NCBI GenBank assembly: GCA_963720785.1
Contig: CAVRGQ010000004.1
Span: 248,001 to 312,000 of the forward strand
Length of the DNA: 64,000 nucleotides
Direction: 5' to 3'
Origin: CAVRGQ01 sp963720785
Lineage (GTDB): Bacteria > Actinomycetota > Acidimicrobiia > IMCC26256 > DASPTH01
The position numbers were made by a program, and so were the translations under genes. The notes under the pieces are model-generated. The model did not search any database. It saw only the letters and a program-made list of their open reading frames with translations, and was not told the DNA's origin. This document shows positions 16,058 to 24,079 of this stretch, one piece after another (the stretch's first letter is position 1; the number at the start of each line of letters is the position of its first letter).

Positions 16058-17275
16058 TCAACCCGCGACCAGCGTGGTCGGGGTCGGGGCGGCGGTCGTG
16101 GGGGTGCCGGGCACCGTCGTGGTGGTCGCGCCGGGCACGGTGGTCGTCGTCGTGGTCGTGCTGGTCGATGGGGTGCGTCCCTCGATACGGCCGATGAACG
16201 CCTCGGCGTCGGCGACCGAGGAGAAGTGCTTCTCGTCGTTCACCAGCGCCTGGTCGGCGGGGCGCAGGTCATCGACGGTGATGTCGGTGACCTGCTGGAT
16301 GGTGGGGTCCCAGCCGGCGAGGCCACCGGGGACTCCCTTGAAGATGGTGACGTTCCCCTGGTGCACGCCCACGTAGTAGCTGCGGCGCGCGTACCAACCG
16401 ACGGCGGCGACCGCGATGCCGAGCACCAGGACGATCGGCAGCACCCACAGCAGCACCTTGGCGACCTTGCGGCCACGGTGTTTGGGCACCTTGGCCTCTT
16501 CGGTGGGCGCTTCGTCGAGCGGTGGCGGTTCGGGCGACGCGACCGGCACGATCGGCGTGCGCGCCGGCGCCTCGTCGGTGACCGCGACCACCACGACCGT
16601 GATGTTGTCCTCGCCGCCCGACGCATTCGCCGCGTCGACGAGGCGGGTGGCCGCGCGTGCGGGGTCGCCTTCGCGACGCAGTTCGGCCGCGATGAGGTCG
16701 GGCTGGAGCATCCCGGTGAGACCGTCGCTGCAGAACATGAGGACGTCGCCGGCCTGCAGTTCGACCGGGTACACGTCGACCTCGACGCTGGAGTCGACGC
16801 CGAGCGCGCGCGTGATGATCGACCGTTGCGGGTGCACCGCGGCCTCGTCGGGCGTGAGGCGCCCGTCGCGCACGAGCTCCTCCACCAACGAGTGGTCGGT
16901 GGTGACCTGGCGCAGCTCGCCGTCGCGCAACAGGTACGCGCGCGAGTCGCCGACGTGGCCGATGAGCAGCGTGCCGCCCGCGGCGAGGGTGGCCGCGGTG
17001 ATGGTGGTGCCCATGCCGCGCAGGCTCTCGTCGGTCTGGGCCTTGTCGAACACCGCGCGGTTCGCGTCCTCCACTGCCTCGCGCAGCGGGCGACCGGTGC
17101 TGATCGCGGCGCGCAGGGCCTCGAGCGCGGTGGCGCTGGCGACCTCGCCGCCGCGGTGGCCGCCCATGCCGTCGGCCACGGCCACGAGGCCCATCGCGTC
17201 GTCGACGAGGTAGGCGTCCTCGTTGCCGTCGCGCACGCGCCCGACGTCGGTGGCCGCGCCGACGACGAGCCTCAC
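16058..17275 (-). CDS. pstP: PP2C-type Ser/Thr phosphatase PstP
   Basis: A 405-residue PPM phosphatase. The catalytic domain (about residues 1-240) has RDGNEDAY, VADGMGGHRGGE, GDSRAYL, CSDGL and EDNIT, holding the Asp/Glu metal ligands. A basic linker, one membrane helix (VLLWVLPIVLVLGIAVAAVGW) and a Thr-rich extracytoplasmic tail follow. It reverses PknB phosphorylation. GTG 17275 has GGAGG (17283-17287) 7 nt upstream. Longer ORF upstream is a shadow of fhaB. The start lies inside a 35-nt-offset near-duplicate of the fhaB 3' end. Confidence 0.92.
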   Translation of the reverse strand: MRLVVGAATDVGRVRDGNEDAYLVDDAMGLVAVADGMGGHRGGEVASATALEALRAAISTGRPLREAVEDANRAVFDKAQTDESLRGMGTTITAATLAAGGTLLIGHVGDSRAYLLRDGELRQVTTDHSLVEELVRDGRLTPDEAAVHPQRSIITRALGVDSSVEVDVYPVELQAGDVLMFCSDGLTGMLQPDLIAAELRREGDPARAATRLVDAANASGGEDNITVVVVAVTDEAPARTPIVPVASPEPPPLDEAPTEEAKVPKHRGRKVAKVLLWVLPIVLVLGIAVAAVGWYARRSYYVGVHQGNVTIFKGVPGGLAGWDPTIQQVTDITVDDLRPADQALVNDEKHFSSVADAEAFIGRIEGRTPSTSTTTTTTTVPGATTTTVPGTPTTAAPTPTTLVAG

Positions 17276-17321
17276 TTGGTTGCCTCCGAGGCCTGCCCGA
17301 GGAGGCTCACTTGGTCGCCTC
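17267..17321. repeat. 20-bp near-perfect direct repeat at the fhaB/pstP junction
   Basis: 17267-17286 and 17302-17321 match at 18 of 20 bases, offset 35 nt. One copy carries the fhaB stop (EATK then TGA), the other the pstP GTG start. In a single-copy ancestor stop and start would overlap as GTGA, as at other junctions in this operon. Confidence 0.75.
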
Positions 17322-17786
17322 GATGACGGTGCGGCCGAACTGCAGCTGGTCGCCGCGCCGCAGCGGCGACGCGTGCACCAGGGCCTGGCCGTTGAGCAGG
17401 GTGCCGTTGCGCGAACCGAGGTCTTCCACCCACACCTCGCCGTCGCGGTGGAACACGCGCCCGTGCACGGTCGACACGAAGCTGTCGTCGGCGAGCACGA
17501 TCCCGCAGCCCCCGCCGCGCCCGATCGTGAGTTCGGCGGTGATCGCGGTGGTCTCGCCACGGCGCGAGTCGGGTTCGAGGATGCGCAGGTGCGCCGGTGC
17601 GCGGCCACGCGGCTTCGCCGCCACCGGCGCGGCGGCGGGCACAGGAGCGGCGACGGCCGCGTCGACGATCGGTGACGGCGCGGGCGCCCGCATCTCCTTC
17701 ACCACCACCCGCACCACGCGGTACAGGAACAGGTAGAGCAGCGCGAGGAAGCAGAACTTGAGGACCGTGAGGACGGACTCGGGCAC
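17307..17786 (-). CDS. fhaB: membrane-anchored FHA-domain protein FhaB/FipA
   Basis: A 159-residue protein: N-terminal membrane helix (about residues 8-28), Ala/Pro linker, and an FHA domain in the C-terminal half with GRGGGC, S-x-x-H (STVHGRV) and the SRNGTLLNG loop that binds phosphothreonine. It links PknB signalling to division proteins. GTG 17786 overlaps the fhaA TAG by one base. Confidence 0.92.
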   Translation of the reverse strand: MPESVLTVLKFCFLALLYLFLYRVVRVVVKEMRAPAPSPIVDAAVAAPVPAAAPVAAKPRGRAPAHLRILEPDSRRGETTAITAELTIGRGGGCGIVLADDSFVSTVHGRVFHRDGEVWVEDLGSRNGTLLNGQALVHASPLRRGDQLQFGRTVIEATK

Positions 17787-18442
17787 TACGAGGCCTCGAA
17801 GCGCATCACCGTTGCGCCGACGGAGATCTCGTCACCGTCGTGCAGCAACCGCTCGCGCACCGCCACCCCGTTCACCAGCGTGCCGTTCATCGACCCGAGG
17901 TCGACGAGGATGAAGCCGTCGCCGGTGGGGCGGATCTCGGCGTGGCGCCGCGACGCCCGCGGGTCGGCGAGGGTCACGGTGCAGTCGGAGTTTCGGCCCA
18001 CCGAGGTGACGGCCTCGGCGAGCGACACCCGCCGCCCGTCGGGCAGGACGAGCGACCCCACGTGGCCGCCCTCGCCCTCGTAGATCTCCGCGACGACGTC
18101 GAACTCGCCGGTGCGCAGGGTGTCGTCGGGCACGAGGGTGACGATCACCGGGCCCACGAACTGGTAGCCCTCGTCGCGGGCGTGCTGGCGGGCGGCCTCG
18201 GCGAGCTCGCGGGCGAGCGCCTCGGCGAAGCTGCGGAAGCGCTCGAAGTCCTCGGGGGAGAGGTACACCCCCACGTTGTTGGGCGCGACGGGGCGCCCGT
18301 TGACCCCGAGCGTGCGGCCGTCGTCGAGCACCCGGGTGAGCCGGTGACCGATCTCGACGGGCTGGAGGCCACTGCGGAAGGCCTTGCTGAAGCCGCCCTC
18401 CACCAATCGCTCGAGCCGGCGCTCGAACCCCTGGAGTCCCAT
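17786..18442 (-). CDS. fhaA: FHA-domain protein FhaA (DUF3662 + FHA)
   Basis: A 218-residue two-domain protein. The N-terminal DUF3662 domain starts GLQGFERRLERLVEGGFSKA and spans about 1-120; the C-terminal FHA domain has VGRNSDCTV, ASRRHAEI and DLGSMNGTLVNG. FhaA binds phosphorylated PknB and the pseudokinase region of MviN in mycobacteria. First gene of the fhaA-fhaB-pstP-rodA-pbpA-pknB-mutY operon. ATG 18442 is supported by a TACACT box 7 nt upstream. Confidence 0.92.
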   Translation of the reverse strand: MGLQGFERRLERLVEGGFSKAFRSGLQPVEIGHRLTRVLDDGRTLGVNGRPVAPNNVGVYLSPEDFERFRSFAEALARELAEAARQHARDEGYQFVGPVIVTLVPDDTLRTGEFDVVAEIYEGEGGHVGSLVLPDGRRVSLAEAVTSVGRNSDCTVTLADPRASRRHAEIRPTGDGFILVDLGSMNGTLVNGVAVRERLLHDGDEISVGATVMRFEAS

Positions 18443-18449
18443 CGGGGCG

Positions 18450-18455
18450 AGTGTA
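18450..18455 (-). promoter_or_regulatory. -10 box, leaderless start of fhaA operon
   Basis: TACACT on the minus strand, 7 nt before ATG 18442. Confidence 0.5.
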
Positions 18456-18590
18456 CCGGCGGGTCCCTCTGGTTCCGGGGGCACCTCCTCTCTGGTGCCT
18501 CCTTGTCTGCGCACCTCCGGCGCGCCGCCGTCTGCGTCGTTCCGGCCCGGAATTCCGGCCCCGCTCGCTGCTACCCTCGCGTGCTCCGAG

Positions 18591-18677
18591 GGCGAGTGGC
18601 GGAATAGGCAGACGCGCTGGCTTCAGGTGCCAGTGTCCGAAAGGACGTGGGGGTTCAAGTCCCCCCTCGCCCACCAC
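18591..18677 (+). tRNA. tRNA-Leu (anticodon CAG)
   Basis: An 87-nt class II tRNA. Acceptor GGGCGAG pairs with CTCGCCC; anticodon stem CTGGC/GCCAG encloses TTCAGGT with CAG; a variable arm follows (TGTCCGAAAGGACG), then the T arm GGGGGTTCAAGTCCCCC. CCA is encoded at 18675-18677. Its place after fhaA matches mycobacteria. Confidence 0.95.
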
Positions 18678-18834
18678 GGAGTGGGCACAAGCCCACAGCG
18701 AGGACGTGCCGCCCGGGCCGGTCGAGTTCGACCGGGCCCGGGCGACGTCCCCTCGAGTGCCGGGGCACCGTCGCTGGGGCGGCCCAGGTCCGGGCACGGC
18801 GTTCGCTGTCGCGGCTGCTTCTCCAGGGCGCAGC

Positions 18835-19170
18835 TCAGGGGCGGCGCCCGAACCCGGCGTCGTGGTCCCGTGGAGTCGACGCTCTCGCGGACGACCTTCC
18901 AACCTCTGTCGGCTGCACCATGGCCGATTCCGCGGAGCTCATCTCCTGGTCGCGCTCAGCGGCGATGAGTCGCTCGAGCGCGTGCTGTGCAGCGGCGCGG
19001 CTGTCGAACTCGGCGACGATCTCCTCGCCGTCGACTGCGATCTCGCCGTGGATCGCCCACGTGTGGCCGTCGACGACCGTCAGGTCGCCCGATGCGCGCA
19101 CGTGCTCGTCGACCAGGGTTTGGACGACGTCCTGTTCGAGGTCGTGGATGTGGTCGTCGGGTATGGGCAC
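18835..19170 (-). CDS. small acidic protein, unknown function
   Basis: About 111 residues, no family recognised. The N-terminal 75 residues look like a folded alpha/beta unit with many Asp/Glu; the last 30 are low-complexity and may not be conserved. GTG 19170 has AGGAG (19176-19180) 5 nt upstream, a good start signal. It follows the hydrolase gene on the same strand and lies inside the suspected tRNA-Leu islet. Confidence 0.5.
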   Translation of the reverse strand: MPIPDDHIHDLEQDVVQTLVDEHVRASGDLTVVDGHTWAIHGEIAVDGEEIVAEFDSRAAAQHALERLIAAERDQEMSSAESAMVQPTEVGRSSARASTPRDHDAGFGRRP

Positions 19171-19239
19171 ATCGACTCCTGTGAGAGATCGGGACCGGAG
19201 CTCTCGCCGTTGGAGGGCGTTCCACGTTCGGGAACGCCG

Positions 19240-20041
19240 CTAGAACCCCTGGCCCTCGAGCCACGTCGAGCGCGACACCGGCCACTTCCTTCCAGCCCGC
19301 GTCGATGGTGAGGGAGTGGCCGCGGTCGGGGAACTCCTGCAGTTCGGTGACGGCAGGCGAGTCCTTGTACTGCTTCAGCGTCGACTTCGTGATGGCCTCG
19401 GGCACGGTGTGGTCCTGGCCACCGGCCATCAGCAGCAGCGGGCCTCGGTCGGGGTTGTCGGTGTCGACCTTGGCCGGGGAGTGCGGCGAGAGGTTCGCCG
19501 CCGCCGCTTCGAACAGCGGTCGCGCCGGTGCGGGGACGACCCACCGGTCGTACAGCTCGTTCGACTCGTCCTCGGCGAGCGCGTTGCCGAAGCCGTAATG
19601 GAACTCCTTGGGTGTGAGCATCACCGACTTGTGCTTGTTGGCCGGGTTCTTGAACACCGGCAACGTGGCCCGGAGCGACGAGAGCGGCAAGCGCAGCACG
19701 CCCTTGATCTGAGCGGCGTCGATGGCGACGGCCGCCGCGCCGAGGCCCTGGCCGAGCAGCTTCTCGGCGATCATCCCGCCGAACGAGTGCCCGATGAGGA
19801 TCGGCGTCTCGGGCAGCGCGTCGATCGCCGCGGCGTAGTGGGTGACCACGTCGTCGATGCCGGTGTTCGCCACGCTGTCGGGGTTGTCCCGTGCGGCCTC
19901 CACTGTGTCCTGGTCGCCCGGCCAGCCCGGCGCGCTCGTGGCGTAGCCGGCCGCGGTGAAGTGGTCCTGCCAGTCGTTCCACGACGTGGGGTGCAACCAG
20001 AGGCCGTGGATGAACATGATCGGGCGTCGTTCCTGTGGCAT
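19240..20041 (-). pseudogene. alpha/beta hydrolase, +1 frameshift near the 3' end
   Basis: A 266-residue alpha/beta hydrolase after one correction. Visible are FIHGLWLHP (oxyanion strand), the nucleophile elbow GHSFGG, the acid in GGQDHTVP and the catalytic His in DRGHSLTID. The first frame continues into a meaningless Arg-rich tail; dropping one base at 19264-19267 gives the normal end WLEGQGF and TAG at 19240-19242. ATG 20041 has AGGAG 7 nt upstream. All catalytic residues come before the shift, so activity may survive even if the shift is real. Confidence 0.8.
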
Positions 20042-20098
20042 CGCGTTGCTCCTGTCGGGCTGGGGGTCCAGACGGACGGATGGTACGCACCCGTCGTC

Positions 20099-20260
20099 GT
20101 GCGGTCCATCGCGATTGGGCGCTTCGAGAACGACCGCGTCGTCGAGAACTGGAACGTGCAGGACCAGTTCGTCCTGTTGCAGCAAGTCGGGTTCCTCGGC
20201 GACGACATCACCGGAGCCCAGGTGCCCGACTCACGCATCGAACAAGGAGCAGTCCCATGA
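20099..20260 (+). pseudogene. SnoaL/NTF2-fold C-terminal fragment
   Basis: An open frame reads IGRFENDRVVENWNVQDQF and LLQQVGFL before TGA 20258-20260, the last strands of SnoaL-like ester cyclases. No start or N-terminal half is present; upstream lies the hydrolase start on the other strand. Treated as a gene remnant. Its end overlaps the ATG of the next NTF2-like gene. Confidence 0.55.
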
Positions 20261-20582
20261 CGAACCAGACCGCAACCGATCCCGCAGTCGCCGACGACCT
20301 GTCGATCATGGCCGCCCCCAGCGGCTACAAGTTCGGCTTCGACGCAGTGCGCGACCCGCTCGAGGCGGCCTCGAAAACGCAGAGCTTCGATCGGTGGCGG
20401 GTCGAGAACCTTCTGAGGCTCGTCGATCGCGGTCTCGCGATCACTGTCGCACTGGTGCACTACCGACGTGCCGACGACGAAATGATGTTGAGCGCCACCC
20501 AGGTCGAACGGCGCGAGCCCGAAGGTTGGCGAGTGATCCATCGCCACGGCGACTGCTCGAGGACTTCGCAGCCAAGTGGTGA
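20257..20582 (+). pseudogene. DUF4440/NTF2-like protein, N-truncated, possible frameshift
   Basis: From ATG 20257 the frame gives GFDAVRDPLEAAS, RVENLLRLVDRGLAITVALVHYRR cut short here, VTQVERREPEGW-type strands and VIHRHGD, the second half of a DUF4440/SnoaL_3 domain. The usual first 50-60 residues are missing, replaced by a short unrelated start. After HGD the frame drifts; another frame gives LLEDFAAKW then TGA 20580-20582, which would need a one-base loss. Unlike the other frameshifts in the window this one is in the minus direction. Confidence 0.45.
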
Positions 20583-20956
20583 TCGTCCTGGAGCCAGCCA
20601 GACTGGAACCGGCGGAAGAGCGCACCTGAATCGGACTGATCACCACTCGGTTCAGCTCAGTGCTCTGGGCCCGATGTTGGTGTCGCCGGCGCTCCGTAGG
20701 GTCTGCAGACGGCGAGCTACTGCCGCCGGCCAAGCCGGGGTGGGGGATCCTCCCACCAAGCCGGGTTCAAGTCGCCCCTCGCCGCCCCCTCGTCGCGTCC
20801 GGACCGGGACGAAGGTCCCCAGACCTTGGTCAATGTGTGTCATCGCGGGTTGATCCACGCCGGTCTGCTCACGGTGCGTGGTCGGGTCGATGTCTCTGGT
20901 GCACGGACATACGGGGATTCCAACTCGGAACCGCCGCTTCGCTGGGGAGGCGGAAG
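20583..20956. other. non-coding gap before the CAP lipoprotein
   Basis: No credible gene. It holds a hairpin (GGTGGG 20739-20744 / CCCACC 20752-20757), the tRNA-like repeat at 20763-20783, and a ribosome site GGGGAGG at 20944-20950 for the next gene. Confidence 0.6.
20763..20783 (+). repeat. near copy of the tRNA-Leu 3' end (att-like)
   Basis: 20 of 21 bases match 18652-18672, the T arm and acceptor strand of tRNA-Leu. Such a copy is what an integrated element leaves at the end distal to its tRNA target. Confidence 0.5.
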
Positions 20957-21481
20957 ATGTTCACCACGAGTCACACCACCAGAACCACGACCACACGAGC
21001 CACCACCACTCGCCGGGCCCGCCGCTGGATGCTCGCCGCCGGGCTCGTCGCGGCACTGGCCCTCGGTGCCACCGCGTGTCTGCCGCCCGCACCCGCCGGC
21101 CCGCCCGACGGCGTCACCTCCGGCGTATTGAACGCCATGAACCGCGACCGCGCCGCGAACGGTCTCGGCGCCCTCGGCTGGAACAACCAACTCGCCGGCC
21201 TCGGCTCCGGCTGGGCCGCACACCTCGCCACCGCCAACGGTGGCCTCGTCCACCAGAACCTCACCGACGTGCTCTACAGCCCCGGCTACGAGGGCTACAA
21301 CACCCTCGGCGAAAACCTCCTCGTCGGCCCCGACTCCATGAGCACCGACCAGATGGAAGCCGCCTGGATGGCCTCCAGTGGCCACCGCGCCAACATCCTG
21401 CGCGGCGACTTCACCACCGCCGGCGTCGGCTACGCCTACGCCAACGCCCGCATCTGGGTCGCCGTCGAGTTCGGCGGCTGA
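20957..21481 (+). CDS. secreted CAP/SCP-domain lipoprotein
   Basis: A 174-residue protein. Thr/Arg-rich N-terminus, signal helix (about 24-40) ending ALGATAC, a likely lipobox, then a CAP domain: LNAMNRDRAANGLGAL, HLA..GGLVHQN, YNTLGENL, AAWMASSGHRANIL and a closing WVAVEFGG. Bacterial CAP proteins act at the cell surface; activity is unknown. ATG 20957 has GGGGAGG 6 nt upstream. Confidence 0.85.
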   Translation: MFTTSHTTRTTTTRATTTRRARRWMLAAGLVAALALGATACLPPAPAGPPDGVTSGVLNAMNRDRAANGLGALGWNNQLAGLGSGWAAHLATANGGLVHQNLTDVLYSPGYEGYNTLGENLLVGPDSMSTDQMEAAWMASSGHRANILRGDFTTAGVGYAYANARIWVAVEFGG

Positions 21482-21541
21482 GCCCGGCAGCTGAACCACA
21501 CCTCCCCAGCTCGGTGCAGCCCTCTCCGACGAGCCCTGACC

Positions 21542-22423
21542 TCACCGCACAGGTCGGGGCTCGCCCGCGTCCTGCAACACCGCCCGGGTGCCGTCGCCGC
21601 ACCGGCGCGCGGCCTCCGCGGGGTCGAGCGCCGCGAGGTCGTCGGAGTACACCTCCACACCGAGCGGCCCGGCGTAACCGATCGCCCGCAGGGTGCGGAC
21701 GAAGCCGACGAGGTCGAGCCCACCGTCGCCGGGCACGAGCCGACGGTGGGTGGTCTCCTCCCCGAGGTCGGCCTCGGCGGTCGCCGGCGCGTCGTCGATC
21801 TGCACGTACCCGACGAGATCGGCGGGCACGGCCGCGAGGTCGTCGAGGGTCGCGCCGCTGCGGAACAGGTGCCAGCTGTCGACGAGCAACCCACCGTTGG
21901 GTCGGTCGGCGGCGCGCACCACGGCGATCGCCTCGGCCAGCGTGGGCACCCCGGTCCAGGGCAGGAACTCGAGCGTCACGAGCAGGTCGTGTTCGGCGGC
22001 GACGTCGCACGCGTGGGCGAACCCTGCGGCGGCGCGGTCGGCGCCGAGCTCGACGCCGTAGTACTCCACGATCGAGATCGAGCGCGCGCCGACTGCCGCG
22101 GCCAGCGGCACGAGGTTCTCCGCGGTGCCGCCCTTCATCGCCGCGCCGTCGGGCCCCCAGGCCGCGGGCGGGTCGTGGTCGGCGTCCCACGTGGTGATGG
22201 CGTCGAACTCCGCGACCGCGAGCCCGTGGTCGGCGACGAGCGCGACCAGGTCGGCAGGGGATCGGCCGCCGTCGAGGAAGGCCATCGCGTCCATCGGTTG
22301 CAGTGACACGCCGCGGAACCCCGCGTCGCGCGCCGGCGCAAGGCGCTCGGCGAACGGCGTTGTCATCAGCGTGCCGGCACACAGCACGAGGTCCTCGGCC
22401 GCGAAGGCGTCGGTGCTGCTCAC
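21542..22423 (-). CDS. sugar phosphate isomerase/epimerase (xylose-isomerase-like TIM barrel)
   Basis: A 293-residue TIM-barrel protein of the AP-endonuclease-2/IolE-like family. Metal ligands are likely Glu in LEFLPW, Asp/His in VDSWH, Asp in YVQIDD and Glu in LGVEVYSD. Substrate unknown; related enzymes act on inositol-type or keto-sugar intermediates. GTG 22423 has TAGCGT (22432-22437) 8 nt upstream, a near-leaderless start. Confidence 0.8.
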   Translation of the reverse strand: MSSTDAFAAEDLVLCAGTLMTTPFAERLAPARDAGFRGVSLQPMDAMAFLDGGRSPADLVALVADHGLAVAEFDAITTWDADHDPPAAWGPDGAAMKGGTAENLVPLAAAVGARSISIVEYYGVELGADRAAAGFAHACDVAAEHDLLVTLEFLPWTGVPTLAEAIAVVRAADRPNGGLLVDSWHLFRSGATLDDLAAVPADLVGYVQIDDAPATAEADLGEETTHRRLVPGDGGLDLVGFVRTLRAIGYAGPLGVEVYSDDLAALDPAEAARRCGDGTRAVLQDAGEPRPVR

Positions 22424-22481
22424 GGGCGCGGACGCTACTCCCGTCGGCCCCTTTCGTCAGGTGGGCCGGTCGCCAGGTGAG

Positions 22482-23060
22482 TCACCGCGACGTGGTTGCC
22501 CCCGCGAACACGTCGACGAGTGCGGTGCAGAACGCGGGGAGGTCGTGCGGGTTGCGGCTGCTCACCAACCGCCCGTCGATCCGCACCTCTTCGTCGACCC
22601 ACTCCGCGCCCGCGTTGTGCAGGTCGGTGCGCAGGCTCGGCCACGACGTGAGGACGCGGCCGGCGAGCACGCCCGCGTCGGCGAGGATCCACGCACCGTG
22701 GCAGATCACCGCGACGGGCCGGTCGGCGTCGAACATCCCGCGCACGAAGTGCACGGCGGCGGGCTCGGTGCGCAGTTGGTCGGCGTTGGCGACCCCGCCC
22801 GGGAGCACCAGCGCGTCGTAGTCGTCGGCGGACGCGTCGGCGACGACGTGGTCGACGGTGCGGGTGACCGAACGGTCGAGATGGCGGAAGCACTGCACCT
22901 CGCCGGCCTTCGGAGCGAGCAGCTCGGCGCGGCCGCCGGCGCGCGTGACCGCGCTCCACGGCTCCGTGAGCTCGAGCTCCTCGATGCCCTCGTTCGCGAC
23001 GAGGAAGGCGACGCGCAGTCCGGAGAGCGACGTGCCGGTGGGCGCAGTGGTCTCGTCCAT
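22482..23060 (-). CDS. DJ-1/PfpI-family protein
   Basis: A 192-residue PfpI-type protein with Glu in ANEGIEELEL, YDALVLPGG and the nucleophile Cys in AVICHGAWIL. Members are described as proteases, glyoxalases or stress proteins. ATG 23060 has AGGAG close upstream; the longer ORF is an Arg-rich shadow. Confidence 0.85.
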   Translation of the reverse strand: MDETTAPTGTSLSGLRVAFLVANEGIEELELTEPWSAVTRAGGRAELLAPKAGEVQCFRHLDRSVTRTVDHVVADASADDYDALVLPGGVANADQLRTEPAAVHFVRGMFDADRPVAVICHGAWILADAGVLAGRVLTSWPSLRTDLHNAGAEWVDEEVRIDGRLVSSRNPHDLPAFCTALVDVFAGATTSR

Positions 23061-23160
23061 GGGACTCCTCGGGACGTTCGACGGGCGGGCGCGTCGACCG
23101 ACGCCCTCGCGGCATGCCCGGTCGGAGTGGTGGCGAAACGCCGCCAGGCTGCGGCCGGCG

Positions 23161-23880
23161 TCAGCGCGCCAGGCGGAGGGGCACCGCGGTCTCGACCGCG
23201 GGCGCCGCGATGAGACCACGGCGGGTCGCGACGGCGACGGCTTCGAGCCGTGAGTGGGCGCCGAGCTTCGCGAGCGCGCTGCGGATGTGGTTGCGCACCG
23301 TGTGCACGCTCAGCATGAGGTGGTCGACGATCTCCTCGGTCGACATCCCGCGCGCCAGCAGGCGCAGGATCTCGAGCTCGCGCGGGGTGAGGTCGAGCGG
23401 GGAGCGGCGTGCGGGTTGCAGCTGCGCGACCAGATCGGCCGCGAGCGCCCGCGGCACGCACACGCTGCCCTCGGCGACGGTGTGGATCGCGTGCACCAAC
23501 TCGGTGAAGCCACCGTCCCACGCGACGAACCCCGCGCACCCGGCGGACAGGGCGGCGGCCAGTGCGGGCCCGGTGGCGCGATCGGCGAGGAGCAGCACGG
23601 GCACGTCGGGTCGGTGGTCGCCGTGGCGCACGAGCGCCTCGAGCCCGGCGGGGTCGTGCGCCTGACTGGTGACCACGACCACGTCCGGGTGATGCCGCTC
23701 GATCGCGGCGGTGAGGTCGTGGTGCGGGTCGAGCAGCCCGGTCACCGTCACCGAGCACTCGGTGTCGAGGGCGCGGTGCAGGCTCTCGCTCACGAGGTCG
23801 TTCGTCGCGACCAGCAACACACGTACCGGCTCGTCGCCGGTGGTCGTGCCTGCGCCCCTCGCGAGCATGTTCTCGTGCAC
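23161..23880 (-). CDS. LuxR-type regulator with degenerate receiver domain
   Basis: A 239-residue protein. The N-terminal half folds like a receiver, but the phosphoacceptor position reads VVVTS instead of an Asp and the conserved Lys position reads VAWDGG, so phosphorylation is unlikely. The C-terminal LuxR HTH is normal: LTPRELEILRLLARGMSTEEI..HLMLSVHTVRNHI. GTG 23880 or ATG 23868 may be the start; neither has a clear ribosome site. Confidence 0.8.
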   Translation of the reverse strand: MHENMLARGAGTTTGDEPVRVLLVATNDLVSESLHRALDTECSVTVTGLLDPHHDLTAAIERHHPDVVVVTSQAHDPAGLEALVRHGDHRPDVPVLLLADRATGPALAAALSAGCAGFVAWDGGFTELVHAIHTVAEGSVCVPRALAADLVAQLQPARRSPLDLTPRELEILRLLARGMSTEEIVDHLMLSVHTVRNHIRSALAKLGAHSRLEAVAVATRRGLIAAPAVETAVPLRLAR

Positions 23881-24079
23881 GTTCGCCCCAGTGGTCTGTT
23901 ACCCGAATTTGCGTGCCCACTGAGGTTGTCGGCGCGTGTGTCCCGCGCTGAGACAGGATTCGCGCTTCGAGCGACGGCGGTCACACAAAACGCCGAAAAC
24001 ATGACGACTGTTGTCGCGAAACGGCCCCCCGGGAGGCCCGAGAGCCGTCATCGTGATGCACGCGCGCGACAGGCGCGCG

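Noticed and set aside
20583..20956. A c-di-AMP (ydaO) riboswitch before the CAP lipoprotein
   Set aside because: Such riboswitches precede wall-hydrolase genes in actinobacteria, but the conserved ydaO blocks are not seen here.
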